From Daedaleopsis sinensis (taxonomy: Eukaryota; Basidiomycota; Agaricomycetes; Polyporales; Polyporaceae): 64,000 bases of DNA. Below, in pieces: positions 12,346 to 23,950 of this stretch. How positions within the stretch are numbered: the first letter of the stretch is position 1; the number at the start of each line of letters is the position of its first letter. The stretch covers positions 620,001 through 684,000 of the forward strand of contig CM066301.1 of NCBI GenBank assembly GCA_033807695.1, read 5' to 3'. The notes beneath the pieces were generated by a model, which did no database searches, was not told the origin of the DNA, and worked only from the letters and a program-made list of their open reading frames with translations. Position numbers and translations under genes: made by a program.

Positions 12346-12954
12346 GCTGCCCGCTCCGTCCCACGCACGTCCCGCCACGACCCCGTCATGCACGTTTCAG
12401 TCGCTCTCGCAGCTCGCACGCAACCCTAGCATCATCGCATCTCACGCATTCACACACACATCGCCCACATACACGCTCTCATGCACATAGGACCCCCCTT
12501 TATGTTCCGCTATCTTGTCCCCCCAGTTATCATCGTTAGACTCGCTACTTCGCTTAACTCCCGCCCGTGCTCGACGCACCCGTTCTCCGCCTCTAGGCTC
12601 CAGCAGCTCCTCTCCTCCCCTTCCCCTCCTCTCTTAGAGAGGCTCGGGTCTGGCGAGGACGAGGGCAGGCATCCGCGGCAGATGGGCCGTGGGCGACGGC
12701 GCGCGAGGTCGCGCATCGCAGGAGGACGGACTGGGCGCTGCATTACATATCGCATATGTATTTGATAGGCAGATAGATGTCTGTATCGCCAGGAGCTTCG
12801 TCAATCGCTTTTTACATGGTTTGCAGAGCTCGATCGCGAGTGCTGAGGATTTGTGTGAGGGATGTGAGGGACTCGGAAATAAGTATTGGGGTGTAAGAAA
12901 TCTAAAAAGGGTCGTAACGTGGATAAGTGTAAAATGGATTTGAAAAAGATTTAT
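12346..12954. other. Intergenic between PL14-type gene and tRNA
   Basis: This holds the 3' flank of the PL14-type gene and the downstream flank of the minus-strand tRNA. Nothing else is supported. Confidence 0.5.
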
Positions 12955-13024
12955 GCATCCGCCGGGAGTCGAACCCGGAGCTAGGCCATGGGAAGACCCA
13001 ATGTTACCGCTACACCACGAATGC
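12955..13024 (-). tRNA. tRNA-Gly (anticodon CCC)
   Basis: On the minus strand a 70 nt cloverleaf forms: acceptor stem GCATTCG/CGGATGC (7 bp with one G-U), D-arm with AGCGGTA loop, anticodon stem GGGTC/GGCCT with loop TTCCCAT, a 4 nt variable loop, and T-arm CCGGG-TTCGACT-CCCGG. The anticodon reads CCC, decoding GGG (Gly). No intron. The minus-strand downstream flank has a TTTTT run just after the gene, fitting a Pol III terminator. Confidence 0.93.
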
Positions 13025-13468
13025 TTATGCAGAATCAACATGCAAATGGAGTCTATAACGCCGGTCGTGTTCACATTGTAAACAAATACCTAGCTACTTC
13101 TGTATGTTGGATGTTGTACTCATGTTCATGTACTTATATATCATGGAGTAAGCACTACAAGACCTTGAATCTAGCTGAACTTCTTATGTTGAGCGGGCAA
13201 TGGCGCTCTGCGGCGGCCAGCCGGCGCTCTTTCTAGGTCTAACCCTAACCGCTACCCCTAGAAGAGGGTTAGGGCCCGTGCGTCGGCGCTTCACTGCATG
13301 CGATCAGGTGCGCCGCGGCGTCGACTGCAGGTTGTCTTTTCCCCTCAACGCGTCCCCCACCCTCTCCTGCTCTCTGCTCTCTACCTCCCCGCCCTCCCAA
13401 CCATCCCGCTTGCAGCCAATACATACTGACCGGAGTGGCGTGTGTGCCTACGACCAATCATATATCAT
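13025..13468. promoter_or_regulatory. Upstream region of the RAP1-like gene with telomere-type inverted repeat
   Basis: CTAACCCTAACC at 13,239-13,250 and GGGTTAGGG at 13,266-13,274 form an inverted pair: CCCTAACC and GGTTAGGG are exact reverse complements, 16 bp apart. TTAGGG is the usual filamentous-fungal telomere repeat. The pair is about 195 bp before the RAP1-like start codon. A CT-rich stretch (13,330-13,410) follows. Confidence 0.7.
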
Positions 13469-16024
13469 ATGGCGAACGCGAGGGAGAACACACCGCGAGA
13501 GCCCGCGGCCGCACCTGTGTTCGTCGCGGGCGGGAAGCCGGTCAAGTTTTACCTGTGGAGCGCGGACGACGAGCATGCGAGCTGGGGGCTCACGGATGGC
13601 CAGCGGGACGCGCTGCGCGAGAAGATCGAGGTGAGCATCGGTATTAGCTCGTCCGACTCCCTATATCCATCTCCCCATACCACGCGATGCCGTCACGGAC
13701 GTTATTCCCGCCTCGCACACATCGCTCGCGTAGTCTGCGTCTGCGCGCCCGCACTGACACCGGCACGCCGACAGGACAACGGCGGGGTCGTCGTCGAGCG
13801 CGCGCACAAGGCGGACACGGTGATCGTGCAGGAGTATGGCGTGGAGCCGCTGCGCGAGGAGTATGTGCTCCTCCGGCGGTACGTCGAGCCGCCGACGTTC
13901 GTCAGCCAGTGCCTCCGGCGCGGCCGCTACGAGCACGGGCGCGTGAAGCAGCACCCGCTCGGCGGGCGCCTGCCTGCGGGAGAGGGCAACGGCGGGAGAG
14001 AGAGGTGCGTCTAAGTTGGTCTTGCTGCGCGCACTGACTTTGGAGAACGCGATTGCTGACTGGGATTGACTTGTTTGCCGACCAATTGGCGATGCTATGC
14101 GTTGTCTGTCTTTTGGGGCACACGAATACAGCTACCGTGTTGAGTTCACGAACGCGGACGACGAGCATCTGTGCCAGTTCCTCGCGAGCGTGATCCCCTC
14201 CGCGGAACAGGGCGGCCGGAAGGGGAACAAAGTCTGGATGAAACTGGAGGAGACTGCCCGGAAGGTGCGCATCGGTACCATCCCCCCTCCCTCTCCCCGC
14301 GCGCGTTCACTGACAGCGCTCACGACTCGTACTCATACAGGAACCCGCGTTCAAGTGGGCGAGGCGTCATCCTTGGACGTCCTGGCAGAACAGATACAAG
14401 AAGCGTTGGCACATATTCGATCCTCAGATCGCTGAGATCGCGGCGCAGAACCCGCCCCCCGCCGACGGGCAGGGCGTGTACCCGTACAGCCGGCGGGAGA
14501 ACGGTAAGACGCGTCTCATGCGCGAGTTCATGCATGCCCAGGGGCAGCAGCAGCAGCCACAGGATCCCGATGGCGAGGATCAGGAGCAAGACGCGCACCG
14601 CGGTGGCGCGGAGGAGGACGAAGAGGAAGAGGAAGAGGAAGGACCAGGGGAGTTCGAGTATTTCGATCCGTTCGCGGAAGAGGTCGAGAACGATGGAGCA
14701 GCCGCGCACAAGCAGGTCACCCCTCCTGCAGGACGGGCGCGCAGGCCTGCGCAGGCTATTCCATCGCCAGATGAGGAAGACGAAGACGAAGAAGAGGAGT
14801 GCGTTACTCTACTCCTCTCCCTCTCGTCGACTACTTACATGATTTCTACCACGTCGCAGGTTCCAGTTCGAACCGCCCGAGCCCGGTCCTTCCGGTCGGA
14901 AACGCACGCCGTCGGTCTCCCCCGCCGTTCCCTCGCCGCCCCCCGAACCTCGGCTGCAGCTTCGGGCACAAAGTCAGCAACCACAGAAACAGGCGCAGAA
15001 AGTCGCACCCCGGCCGGCCAACCGCCAGGTGACGACGATCCGCAACGATCGCGGCCCGATGAGCTCCCAAGCGACACTTGTCGGGCCCGTGCCCACGCAG
15101 CTGCGGGGCGTCCCTCGGTCTCAGCAGCGGCAGGCTACGGCGGGCCCAGGCCCGAGCACTGTTCTCCAGCGACGGGAAAAAGGCAACGCGGTTGAGGAGC
15201 TGGACGAGCAGGAGATGGACGTCGACGTCGACGTCGATGAAGAAGAGGACGAAGAATTTAAAGTTTCTGACGAAGACGATGAATTCGAACCTTCTGACGA
15301 GGACGAGGACGAACAGGACGAAGAGAGCTATAGTGTCGTAGCTGAGGCGGGGGACTTGGACGAGCTGCTGCCGCAGACCAACGAGGACGAGCTCGACGTC
15401 GAAGCGATCCTCCAGGACCAGGAGCAAGAGAAGTATAGCAGTACCCGGAGCGTCCGACTCTCGCCCGAAGCTCCCGAGCTGGACGCGAAGGTCCTCGACT
15501 CGGACGACCAGCGCACCGACTCGTTCGTCCGCAAACACCATCGCGAGCCGACGAACGCGCGCAAGCGTTCCCGTCCTGCCACGGACGCCGACGAGGATCT
15601 CGACGACGTGACGTTCGCATCCACGCTCAACCTCACCGCATCTGCTTCCGAACCGAGACGGCGGGTTCCCGCCACACCGCACATCCTACGCCCCGGGCGG
15701 CGTGGGCGTGGACGTAGCGGGTCGCCGACGTCGTCCGAGAGCGCGGTGCCGCTCGAGCATACACGGGCGAGCGTGGAGAAGAAGCGCATGAAGCGTGCAG
15801 GGTCGTACGTCGCCCCGGAGGGCACGCGCGCTGCGGAGCTGAGCCTGCGGGCGCGGCTGCAGGCTGCAGGGGCGGCCGCGCCAGCGAGCAGGCATGATGG
15901 TGGTGGTGATCAAGCTGCTGCCCGTCCCGCCACGCCGTTTAATGGGACGCGGTTGCGGAATGGGAAGGTCATGGGACGGCGGGGCTTTCGGGTTTCCAAT
16001 TCTCATGCGGGGTTGTCTTCTTGA
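13469..16024 (+). CDS. RAP1: Rap1-like telomere protein (BRCT + Rap1-type Myb)
   Basis: Five exons (13,469-13,630, 13,775-14,004, 14,132-14,264, 14,341-14,798, 14,860-16,024) close in frame to 715 residues. Residues about 15-115 look like a BRCT domain ending in FVSQCLRRGRYEH. Residues about 132-211 match the Rap1/TRF2IP Myb domain (FTNADDEHLCQFLA, GGRKGNKVW, WARRHPWTSWQNRYKKR). The rest is low-complexity: Gln/Glu-rich stretches, acidic runs of D/E, and basic patches near the end. Known Rap1 proteins sit in the telomere cap, recruited by a TRF/Taz1-like protein or by direct DNA binding, and control telomere length and silencing. A C-terminal RCT domain was not recognised. An ATG nine codons upstream (13,442) is possible, but MANARENTPREP was preferred. 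The symbol rests on domain order. Confidence 0.85.
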
Positions 16025-16401
16025 TTCTTGCGTAGCCGGATGTTGTGTGACCGTGGTCGACTTGGACGTACTGGACGTCACGATCTATCACTTAACTTCA
16101 CCGGACCTGATCTTCGTGCATCTTTCAACTCGTACTGTACTGCATAATGATCTTATATATATTACTGTAGATAAGTAGTCACTTCTGCACACATTACAGA
16201 CACTCCTACGTATGTTCCGTCTGTAGTTCTCACTGCAACCGTTTTTGATCCCGCAGATTTGAATCTTCACGAACGCCGCAGGCGTAGAGTAAGATTCTAA
16301 TCTCGATCGCTGATTAGGTTGTGGGTCGGCTTCCGGCTCGTCGACTACTATATCCGGAGCTCAGCCACAAACCACCACCCGGGATCTCCAACCAGCAGTC
16401 C
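16025..16401. other. Intergenic between RAP1-like and methyltransferase genes
   Basis: An AT-richer stretch with TATATATATT near 16,157 (read TTATATATATTAC). No gene supported. It must hold the RAP1 3' end and the methyltransferase promoter. Confidence 0.5.
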
Positions 16402-17343
16402 ATGGCCGACCACGACCACGACCATGCACACCCTCACGAGCACGGACACGGACACCGCCACGACTTCGCAGCCGCTAACCGCGCGCACTTTGACGAACAT
16501 GCGCACACGCACACTGGTGCGTCGCATGCGCACGCCGATCAGCTCGCGATGCGCGCGATCGACGCGTTCCGCAAGGCATGGCCGGACCTGTTTGACGACG
16601 AGCGCACGTCCGTGATGGATTACGCGTGCGGGACGGGTGAGCAGCCTCACACATCTCCCCTCAGATCCTGTCCGGCCATTAAATACTGTTTATTCGACGG
16701 CGATTGAATTCGCGATTGCACACGGCTACTCGGAACGCGGGCAGGCGCGGTTTCTCGGCAGCTATGTCAACACGTCAAGAGCATCGTCGGGGTGGACATC
16801 AGCGCGGGCTCCGTCGAGCTTTACAATACCCAAGCGTCGAATCAGGGCCTGGAGCCGGACGAGATGAGGGCAGTCTGCCTTGAGCTCAAGGGCGAACCCG
16901 GAGAGCTAGGCGACACTAAGTTTGACGTGATCGTCGTGAGCTCTCCACCCATGCTCCTCGCGCCGCTTGACGTCTCAGCTCTAACGTCTACGTCCTCCCC
17001 CGGGTGTTCACCGGACTGACAGTGCTGCGCGTCTTACCACCACTTCGCGTCGATCGAGGACACGACGCGCGTCCTCGCGTCCTTCCTCAGGCCGGGCGGC
17101 TCGCTAATCGTCTCGGACATCAGGGCCGCCGAGGATCACCATGAGCTATTTGCGCCGACGCACCACCACATCGTCCCGCACAAGCACGGTCTGTCCGAGG
17201 ATGCGGTGAGACGGGCGTTTGAGGGCGCGGGACTGGTGGACTTTGAAATGCGGGATGCGTTCAAGGCGAAGCTCAAGGGCACGAAGGAGGAGGTGCAGTG
17301 GTTTGTGGTGCGTGCCAGGGTGAAAACAGCCGAGGCGAGCTGA
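16402..17343 (+). CDS. SAM-dependent methyltransferase with His-rich N-terminus
   Basis: Three exons (16,402-16,636, 16,745-16,935, 17,023-17,343) close to 248 residues. The start MADHDHDHAHPHEHGHGHRHDF is extremely His-rich, and a second His cluster (HAHTHTGASHAHADQ) lies at about residues 35-50. The class I Rossmann fold shows motif I (VMDYACGTG, about 72-80), motif II (IVGVDISAGSVELYN) and motif IV/V (FDVIV, then SFLRPGGSLIVSD). Similar fungal proteins are annotated as small-molecule methyltransferases; the substrate is unknown. The His-rich leader could bind Zn, Ni or Cu (inference). It follows RAP1 in the same direction with 377 bp between; no functional link is evident. Confidence 0.85.
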
Positions 17344-17462
17344 TATCGCGATGATCAATAATACCAGAAACCGGTGGACCTTTACAAAATAAAGGCTAGT
17401 ATACACACTGGCAGTCGCCCGCGGACGTACCACAGCCGGTGACAACCCTGCAGCAGCTTGGT

Positions 17463-17825
17463 CTATTTCTTCCTCTGCTTCTTTGCTGGCCGAACGTCGG
17501 GAGTTGCATCGTCCTGATCATCCGAGTCGTACACCAGGCGGTCACCGACTTTATCGTCCTCAGGCCAGGTCCTGCACAGCGCAGAACTAAACAATCGCCA
17601 CATTCCCAGGGCATGACTGATGATGTTGCTTTCGAGCTCCCGGGGTTCCTCTATCCTCCACTGCTCTTGCATTTCACGCTGCCTGAGCCTCTCCTGCTGG
17701 GCCTCGTCTTGGGGCATCGATAGCGCCTTCTTCTTGCGAACCCGATTTTGGATCAGGAGATATCGCGCTTGTAACCACGAGAGCAGCTTTGTGATGAGGG
17801 CCATCATCTTTGTTGCCCACGACAA
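17463..17825 (-). CDS. Hypothetical basic protein, possibly partial
   Basis: A 120-codon minus-strand frame starts MSWATKMMALITKLLSW, has a Gln/Glu/Arg-rich probably helical middle (DEAQQERLRQREMQEQW), an acidic patch (YDSDDQDD) and a basic nuclear-localisation-like end (PAKKQRKK). The same frame is open further upstream (17,865-18,107, ending in TAA near 17,865), so an unrecognised intron or decay is possible. No family recognised. It is convergent with the methyltransferase gene. Confidence 0.35.
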   Translation of the reverse strand: MSWATKMMALITKLLSWLQARYLLIQNRVRKKKALSMPQDEAQQERLRQREMQEQWRIEEPRELESNIISHALGMWRLFSSALCRTWPEDDKVGDRLVYDSDDQDDATPDVRPAKKQRKK

Positions 17826-18584
17826 ACGAGCATCGGAGGTGCGGGGAGATCCTGCCGGTGAGCATTACTCCGGAATTCTCCGACCTTGAACTCGAACAGG
17901 GCGCGACGGGACTTGTCCGCGCGTGTGCCCATGCGGTGTGAACGTAGTTTGGAACTTGCGGGCAGGCATCTTGAAGATAGCGAAATCTATTATTCTTGAA
18001 TATAGTTGCGTTGCCAACTGTTCAGAGATCGGTTTAACTGGGACGGTCTGAGATTGGCGGTCAGCCCCAACTTGGAAGAGCCCACAGCGTAGCGGCTTTT
18101 TTACCATAAATTTGAATTTCCGAAAGCTTTGGTGAGTCCAGCTGTCCAGACTCAGGCTGTATTCACCGCAATACTTATAACTTACCAGTTCCGCCTATAA
18201 CTAGATGTTTCGGATTGCAATGCTGGTGTCTGACCAACTCACTGTCAGACTCAGACGAGTATTGCCCAGATAACGTAGGTTACAATGATGGGATAGCGAT
18301 GACCGTGACCGGCAGAGGTAGGGCTACAGTGGGGGCTAATTACACGCCGCGAAGGCTCGAATGGCATACAGTAGAAGAGAGCAGTCGTGAGGTAACCGTG
18401 AGACCTCGTAAATGTGAGCGAGCTTGTCCGTGCATAGCAGTGTGGGTGAAGGCAGAACGTGAAAGTGAAAGTGAAATGTGTACGTGTCCGAAGAAAGTCG
18501 AAGGGTTGTCCCGGGTCACGACGATACTACCAAACCTAACGTCCGAGTCCAGGGTCTAGCGTCTAGAGTCCGGAGTCCAGAGGC
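17826..18584. other. Intergenic, no confident gene
   Basis: The minus-strand frame at 17,865-18,107 might be an upstream exon of the preceding hypothetical gene. 18,110-18,584 is the 3' flank of the receptor-like gene; GTCTAGAGTCCGGAGTCC repeats occur at 18,546-18,580. Confidence 0.4.
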
Positions 18585-21500
18585 TCAACGGAGGAACGGG
18601 TTGCGCGACCCGCCCGTGCTGCCCGTGTGCGCGGGCTGCAGCCAGTACGCCCCGCGCTGCTGCGACTGCGACTGGAACTGCTGCTGCTGCTGCTGTGGGT
18701 GCGGCGGCGGCGGCTGGTCGACGAGCATCGCGAGCTGTGACACCGACCGCGCGTACTCCTGCGCGGGCGTCGGCGCACCGCCCGGGGGGACGGGGACGGG
18801 TGCGGGCGCGGGCTCGGGGAGGAGCCAGCTGCTGTACGACGTCGAGCCCGAGAAGCGCGAGGACGGGACGTCCGGGATCCCGCGCACGGGCTGGCGCGGC
18901 TCGGGCGCGCGCCGCGGCACGCCCGTCACCTGCGAGTACAGCGACTCCTGCGCGAGCCGCTGGTTGACGTTCGCGTTCGCGCTCACCTTCCGCCCGCTCC
19001 CGCTCTTGTGCGAGTGCCGGTCGCCGTCGTACGAGCGCAGGGACGGCAGCGGAGACGGCGCGCGGTCGTACTCGTACGCGTCGAGGAGGTTGTCGAACTC
19101 CTTGTCGCTGCGGAGCTCCGACGCGCGCGCCGCCAGCTTCAGCTTCGCCGCGTCGCGCGCGTGCCGCCCGTCCTCCGCGACGCGCAGCTTCTCCACGCGG
19201 AAGCCGCCGTCGACGTCGAGGCGCGCCTCCTCCGTCGCGCGCAGCTTCTCGAGCCTGATCGCGTCCTCGTTCGGGAGCATCCAACGGCCGTCGCGCTTGT
19301 GGCCGAAGAGCCGCTCGCCGAAGCGGGCGAGGCGGAGGCGCCAGCTGCCCTGGGGGTTGAGACGCTTGGCCGCGGCGAAGTGCGCGGTGGCGGCGGCGCG
19401 GCGCTTGCGGGCGCGGCGGCGCCAGCACATGAGGACGACGACGAAGATGAAGGCGCATCCGAGCGCCATGAGCAGGATCTGCCACCATTCGAGGGAGTGC
19501 CGGACGACTGTGGTGTTCGTGCCCGACGTGGGCGTGTCGATGCCGGTGATCGTGGGGAGGGGGGGTGCGGTCCCCGACGTGGTAGGGGGTACAACGACGA
19601 GGTCGGAGAGGCAGATGCCAAGCCCTGGCACTATGCTGGAGGAAGAGGTGCAGTTGCTGGAGACGCAGGATCCGCCGCGGAGAACCTGAGTAGAGCTCGA
19701 GCAGGCGAGGCAGTTGCTTGGGCCTGCGCCGGAGCAGCTCGAGCAGCTCGAGTCGCACGATTGGCAGGTCGAGGACGTCTTGTCGAAGAACTCGGACTTG
19801 CTGCATGTGGGCAGGCAGCGGCCGTTGGTGAGCACGGGGCGGTCGGGCGGGCAGCTTGAACACTGGTTGAACGCGCTCCCTGAGCACGTCGCGCAATCCG
19901 GATGGCAGGTGATGCACTGGCCGGATGAACTGAAAGTACCGGTGGGGCATGACCCCACGCACTTGCCGCTCGAGGCGAGCTGATTGTTCGCGCATGTCAG
20001 ACAGAACGTCGACGAGCCTGCGCAACTACCGCACGAAGAGTCGCAAGCTACGGATCTCACGGTCAATACAATTGCGCGTTGTTGTGAAGGGAAACGGGCA
20101 CACTCACCGGAGCAAGTGACGTTGTCCTTGGGGTCGAGGAAGGTCCCTGTTGGGCAGCTCTCCACACATTGGCCCTTAGAGAGCACAAAACCTGGAAGGC
20201 AGCCCGTGCATTGGACTTGATCGATCGTAGACGCCACGTTGAAAGTCGAGTACTTGCAAGTCGTACACTTGGACGGGCAGGCTGAAGAGCTTATCAGATG
20301 ACACAAAACACGAAGATGAGTAGACGCGTCACTCACAATCACATTCGTGCTTGTTGTTGTCTGCCACAAGGGAGGTACCGTCACAGACCCCGTTCCCGTC
20401 TGTGCCGACACACACGCCATTGAACATGTACTTTCCCGCACCGCAGATGATGCAATCGTTAGACGTCGATCCGGTGCACGTCTGGCACAGAGGCGAGCAC
20501 GGCTGGCAGGATGTGCCAGAGCTGAAGCTGCCGTCAGGACAGACGGTGCCCGTCGAGGTCGTCGACTGGCTGGCGAAGCAGCTCGTGCGGTCGTTGGCAT
20601 TCTGGGTGAGTCCCGATTGGCAGGTGATGCAAGCCCCACTTCCGTCAGCGCACTTCGTGCAACCGAGGTGACAAACTACATGTGCGCTATACTGTCAGTC
20701 CAGTCGCTCATCATGAGTGCGGCGAGAGAAAACGGACCTTCGCAGTTCCCCTCGGAGTTGAGGAAGAAGCCGTCGGAGCACTTCGCGCACGCAGTGCCGT
20801 TAGTGCCAGTCGTCCAGCCCGGCAGGCAGGTGCACTGGCCGTCGGACCCGCAGTTCCCGTTCTGGCAGTTGCACGAGGAGGGCAGGTTCTTGATCACCGG
20901 CGCGAGACACCTGCCCGTGCCGGTCATACCGTCGTCGCAGGACGCACAGTCGGCGGGGCATTGCTGGCACGTCGGACCGAAGAAACCTGGGGCACAGGTC
21001 TCGCAGGAGGTCCCGTTGAAGCCCTGCGGGCAGACGCACGTCCCTGATGCGGAACACACGCCGGCCCCAGCGCAGGGTGGGGAGCACGCGGAGGACTGTA
21101 TGTCGAGCAGTTGTGAAAGACCGGACGCGCCTGACGGTAGCTGCGAGACGTCGGGAACGCTGTCCCAGAAGATGACCCGGTCGTTCGACGACCCCGAGGA
21201 GATCGCAGCCCAGACATCTGCAGAGATTGCAAGAGACCCAGGGGAAATCTGGGTTGTGGTGTTCGAGGGCGTGCTGGGGAGCTGCGTGAAGCTGGCCTGG
21301 CCGGAGTACTTGGACTGGGGGTAGACGGCAACGCCAGGCTGAAGAGCGAGGTTCATGGGGAGCGAGACATTGCCTTCAAATCCTGGGGACAGGGAAAGCG
21401 AGGCACTTGAGGACGTGAGGGTGTTGTGGAGAAGGGCGGGGTCGGACGTGGACGTGTATTGCCCCGGCAAGAGAAGGAGGCTTGTCGCAGCGCCAGACGC

Positions 21501-21734
21501 AGATATTGTCGCGCCGACTGAGAGCTCTTAGCGCAAGGATTGGGGTTGGAGAGAGAGAGAAACGCACTGGTAGTGTTGGTGTACCCTTCGAGGCATTGTC
21601 CTGCAACGCAGATTACAGTTGGAGAAGATTGTGCGGCTACAGCACGAGTTAGCAGGAGTCGTAGTGGGCATGAAGTGATACTCACCAAAGGATGCGCCGA
21701 AAAGGAAGGAAGTCATGAAAACATTCGACAGCAT
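18585..21734 (-). CDS. Cysteine-rich receptor-like membrane protein, intact copy A
   Basis: Six minus-strand exons (21,734-21,686, 21,636-21,568, 21,517-20,738, 20,675-20,337, 20,281-20,108, 20,047-18,585) close to 957 residues. A short hydrophobic leader (MLSNVFMTSFLFGASF) precedes a region with VICVAGQC and SLLLLPGQYTS. From about residue 200 come many EGF/furin-like CxxC modules (CQQCPADCASCDDG, CPSKCTTCK, CHPDCATCSG) of the growth-factor-receptor Cys-rich fold. A membrane span follows (WWQILLMALGCAFIFVVVLMCW), then RRRARKRR and a long cytosolic tail with Pro-rich and Gln-rich segments and no kinase. The role is unknown; I infer a surface sensor or adhesion protein. The 5' half is repeated three times downstream without span or tail. 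Confidence 0.85.
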
Positions 21735-22457
21735 GTCGAGTCGTCTAGTCGTGGTAGAGAGTGAGGAGGAGGAAGGAGGGAGAGAGACAGCGAGCGTGAC
21801 CTGAAAAGGCCATCGGCTCTTCAGATTGCCATGGTTTCATTGTCTCGGGCTCGAATTGTCGGCGCCGGGGCCTCCCATTGTCAATTGTCCTCGGAAGGAG
21901 GACGTCCATTGTTCGCATAGACGCCCGGAGTCTATTCCGGTAAACAACGCCGCAGCGTTTCCAAATACAGACAAACACCGACGCACTCAGCGACGCTGCC
22001 CTGATGTCATCGCACGCCGGGCGACGACAGGCAGCGTACGCTCAGCTGCAACACCGGCCTTGTTGGACCGCGCAGGCCACTCACGGCGTCGACGTCGAGC
22101 TGTGTGCTATTCATAGCCGATCGCCCCTCGCTCTCTTCCGCGCACACTCGCTCTACGCTCAGCGCACCTGCATGTATCTGCCCCGCCCTCTGAATCGCAT
22201 CCCGCACTCACCGCCGTTCGTGCACTCGTGAGCCAAAGTCCGCAGCGACTCAGTCCCTGTAGACGCCCGCCCTTCTGTCTTTCCGACTCTTGTCCGTCCA
22301 CCCCGCTCGTACGCTCGTCCACCCCGCTCGTACGCTCGTCCACCGCATCCCATCCGCGTCCTTTCAGAACGCGTTCAAAGCGTGGTATGCACCAATCACT
22401 TTCGCATGTTTGCAAGCAGGATCACTTACAGTTTGCTAGTCGTAGCCTTGAGTGAAA
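21735..22457. promoter_or_regulatory. Divergent promoter between receptor copy A and spacer gene
   Basis: The 720 bp between the minus-strand receptor start and a plus-strand ATG at 22,458 is closely conserved in units 2 and 3 (29,505 on; 37,135 on). It is also conserved after the fusion in unit 4 (from 42,141). A 20 bp block (CCCCGCTCGTACGCTCGTCC) is doubled at 22,299-22,338 in unit 1 only. Confidence 0.5.
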
Positions 22458-23010
22458 ATGACTCGTACGCGACCGCCATTTGGCACGTCCCGCCTTCTAG
22501 CAAATACGCACAGCAAGCACCATTCAATTGGATGCTCGACTAGCACGACACAGTCCCATCTACGCCTCTCGGAGCTGTACTCGACCGACTCCTCGCGTGT
22601 AGACACAAGACTCACCAAGGTAAGTACCCCATGCAATCTCGCCTTCAAATCGCGTTCAATACCCTCCCCAATCCGCTCCCAATCGTTCCCCTACCGCCTG
22701 TCCGCCTTCTCCCACCGCCCGACAGCCCTGGACGGCCGCACAGAACATATCCGCCCCCTCAGCCGCCGTCTCCGAGCTCTTCCCGACGTTGTCCGCTCAC
22801 CCAGGAACCTGCAGGTCCGACGTCGCCCACGCAATGCCCGCGCCCGCGAAGATTCGGACGCTCCCGCTGATCCTCACTCCGGCGCGTTGCCCCGACACAT
22901 GGAGACGCGACGTGGGGAGCGCGAGCTTGTCGGGCCCGATGGGCGCGATGCCGGAGAGCGTGTCGGCTGGCGCGGCGGCGGACGTGGAGACTCGCGAGCG
23001 TGTCGTGTAA
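22458..23010 (+). CDS. Small two-exon spacer gene, unit 1, unknown function
   Basis: Exon 1 (22,458-22,619, 54 codons, MTRTRPPFGTSRLL...DTRLTK) ends in phase 0 before GTAAGTACC. The intron ends in CCGCCCGACAG at 22,725, and exon 2 (22,726-23,010, PWTAAQN...RERVV) ends in TAA, giving 148 residues. In unit 3 exon 1 is one codon longer (37,837-38,001) but stays in frame, which suggests coding constraint. Units 2 and 4 have lost the ATG or frame. A related exon pair follows at about 23,345-23,950. Ala/Pro/Ser-rich product, no known domain. Confidence 0.45.
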
Positions 23011-23344
23011 CAAACGGGTGTGGTACGCCGAGGCCGGCGGGAGGGACCAGATGAGGGCGGCGGCTGAGTGTTCGAGTCGGCGTGCGTGCGCTGGAGGGAG
23101 GCGAGCCGGCCAGCGTGGAAGGCGAGCGAGATCGGAGGTGAGTGTGGAAGAACCGGAGAGAGAAAGGGGAGGCAGGCGATTCACCTCGCGTTGGAGGTCG
23201 CGGCGCCATGCACGGTCGAGCGCGACGGTGACGTCCACGCGCCACAACAGGTACATACGCGACCGCCGTCCATGCCCAGTCCTTCAAGCTCACACCGCAC
23301 AGCAAGCAGATGTTCTAGCACCGCGACAAAGTCCTTCTCGGCCT

Positions 23345-23950
23345 GCACAACTGTATCGGTTGTACAGAGGCTCCGCCCTCGACTCCTTCGTCTCTGTGTC
23401 GCGTTTAGACACAAGACCCTGTGAGGTGAGTACTGCATGCAGTTTCCGGCACGACTCGCATTCAAATCGCGTTCAATACCCTCCCCAATACCCTCCCAAT
23501 CGTTCCCCCACCACCTGTCCGCCTTCTCCCACCGCCCGACAGCCCTGGACGGCCACACAGAACGTACCCGCCGCCCCGACCGCCGCCACCGCGTTTATCC
23601 CGACGACGACCGCTTCCTCGAGCAGCTGCACCTCCGTCCTCCACCCAGCCCACACATTCTCCGCGCCCCCGACGACTCGGATGCTCCCGCTCATCCTGAC
23701 GACGGCGCGTTGCGCGGACGCGTGGAGACGCGACGTGGGGGGCGCGAGCTGGCCGGGCCCGATGAGCGCGATGGCGGCGAGCGGGTACGCTGGCGCGCCG
23801 GCGAGACCATGGAGATGGGCGAGCGTGTTGCCAGTATGGCAGCAAAGGGGGGTGGTACGCCGAGCTCGGCGGGAGGGAGCGGTTGAGGGCAGTGGCGGAG
23901 GAGGCGAGCGTGTTCTGGGGGGAGGCGAGACGAGCGAGATCCGGAGGTGA
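23345..23950 (+). CDS. Paralogous exon pair of the spacer gene, unit 1 (partial)
   Basis: A second exon pair resembles the preceding gene: an exon ending RLDTRPCE before GTGAGTACTGC (about 23,430), an intron ending in CCGCCCGACAG (about 23,541), and an exon starting PWTATQN that shares LPLILTTARCADAWRRDVG. The frame runs to a stop at 23,948. The true start was not found. Together with 22,458-23,010 this is a local duplication with a period of about 0.8 kb. Confidence 0.3.
   Translation, partial: AQLYRLYRGSALDSFVSVSRLDTRPCEVSTACSFRHDSHSNRVQYPPQYPPNRSPTTCPPSPTARQPWTATQNVPAAPTAATAFIPTTTASSSSCTSVLHPAHTFSAPPTTRMLPLILTTARCADAWRRDVGGASWPGPMSAMAASGYAGAPARPWRWASVLPVWQQRGVVRRARREGAVEGSGGGGERVLGGGETSEIRR

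Noticed and set aside
18478..19689. 403-codon open frame on the plus strand
   Set aside because: Lies antisense to the well-supported last exon of the receptor-like gene; GC-rich shadow frame.
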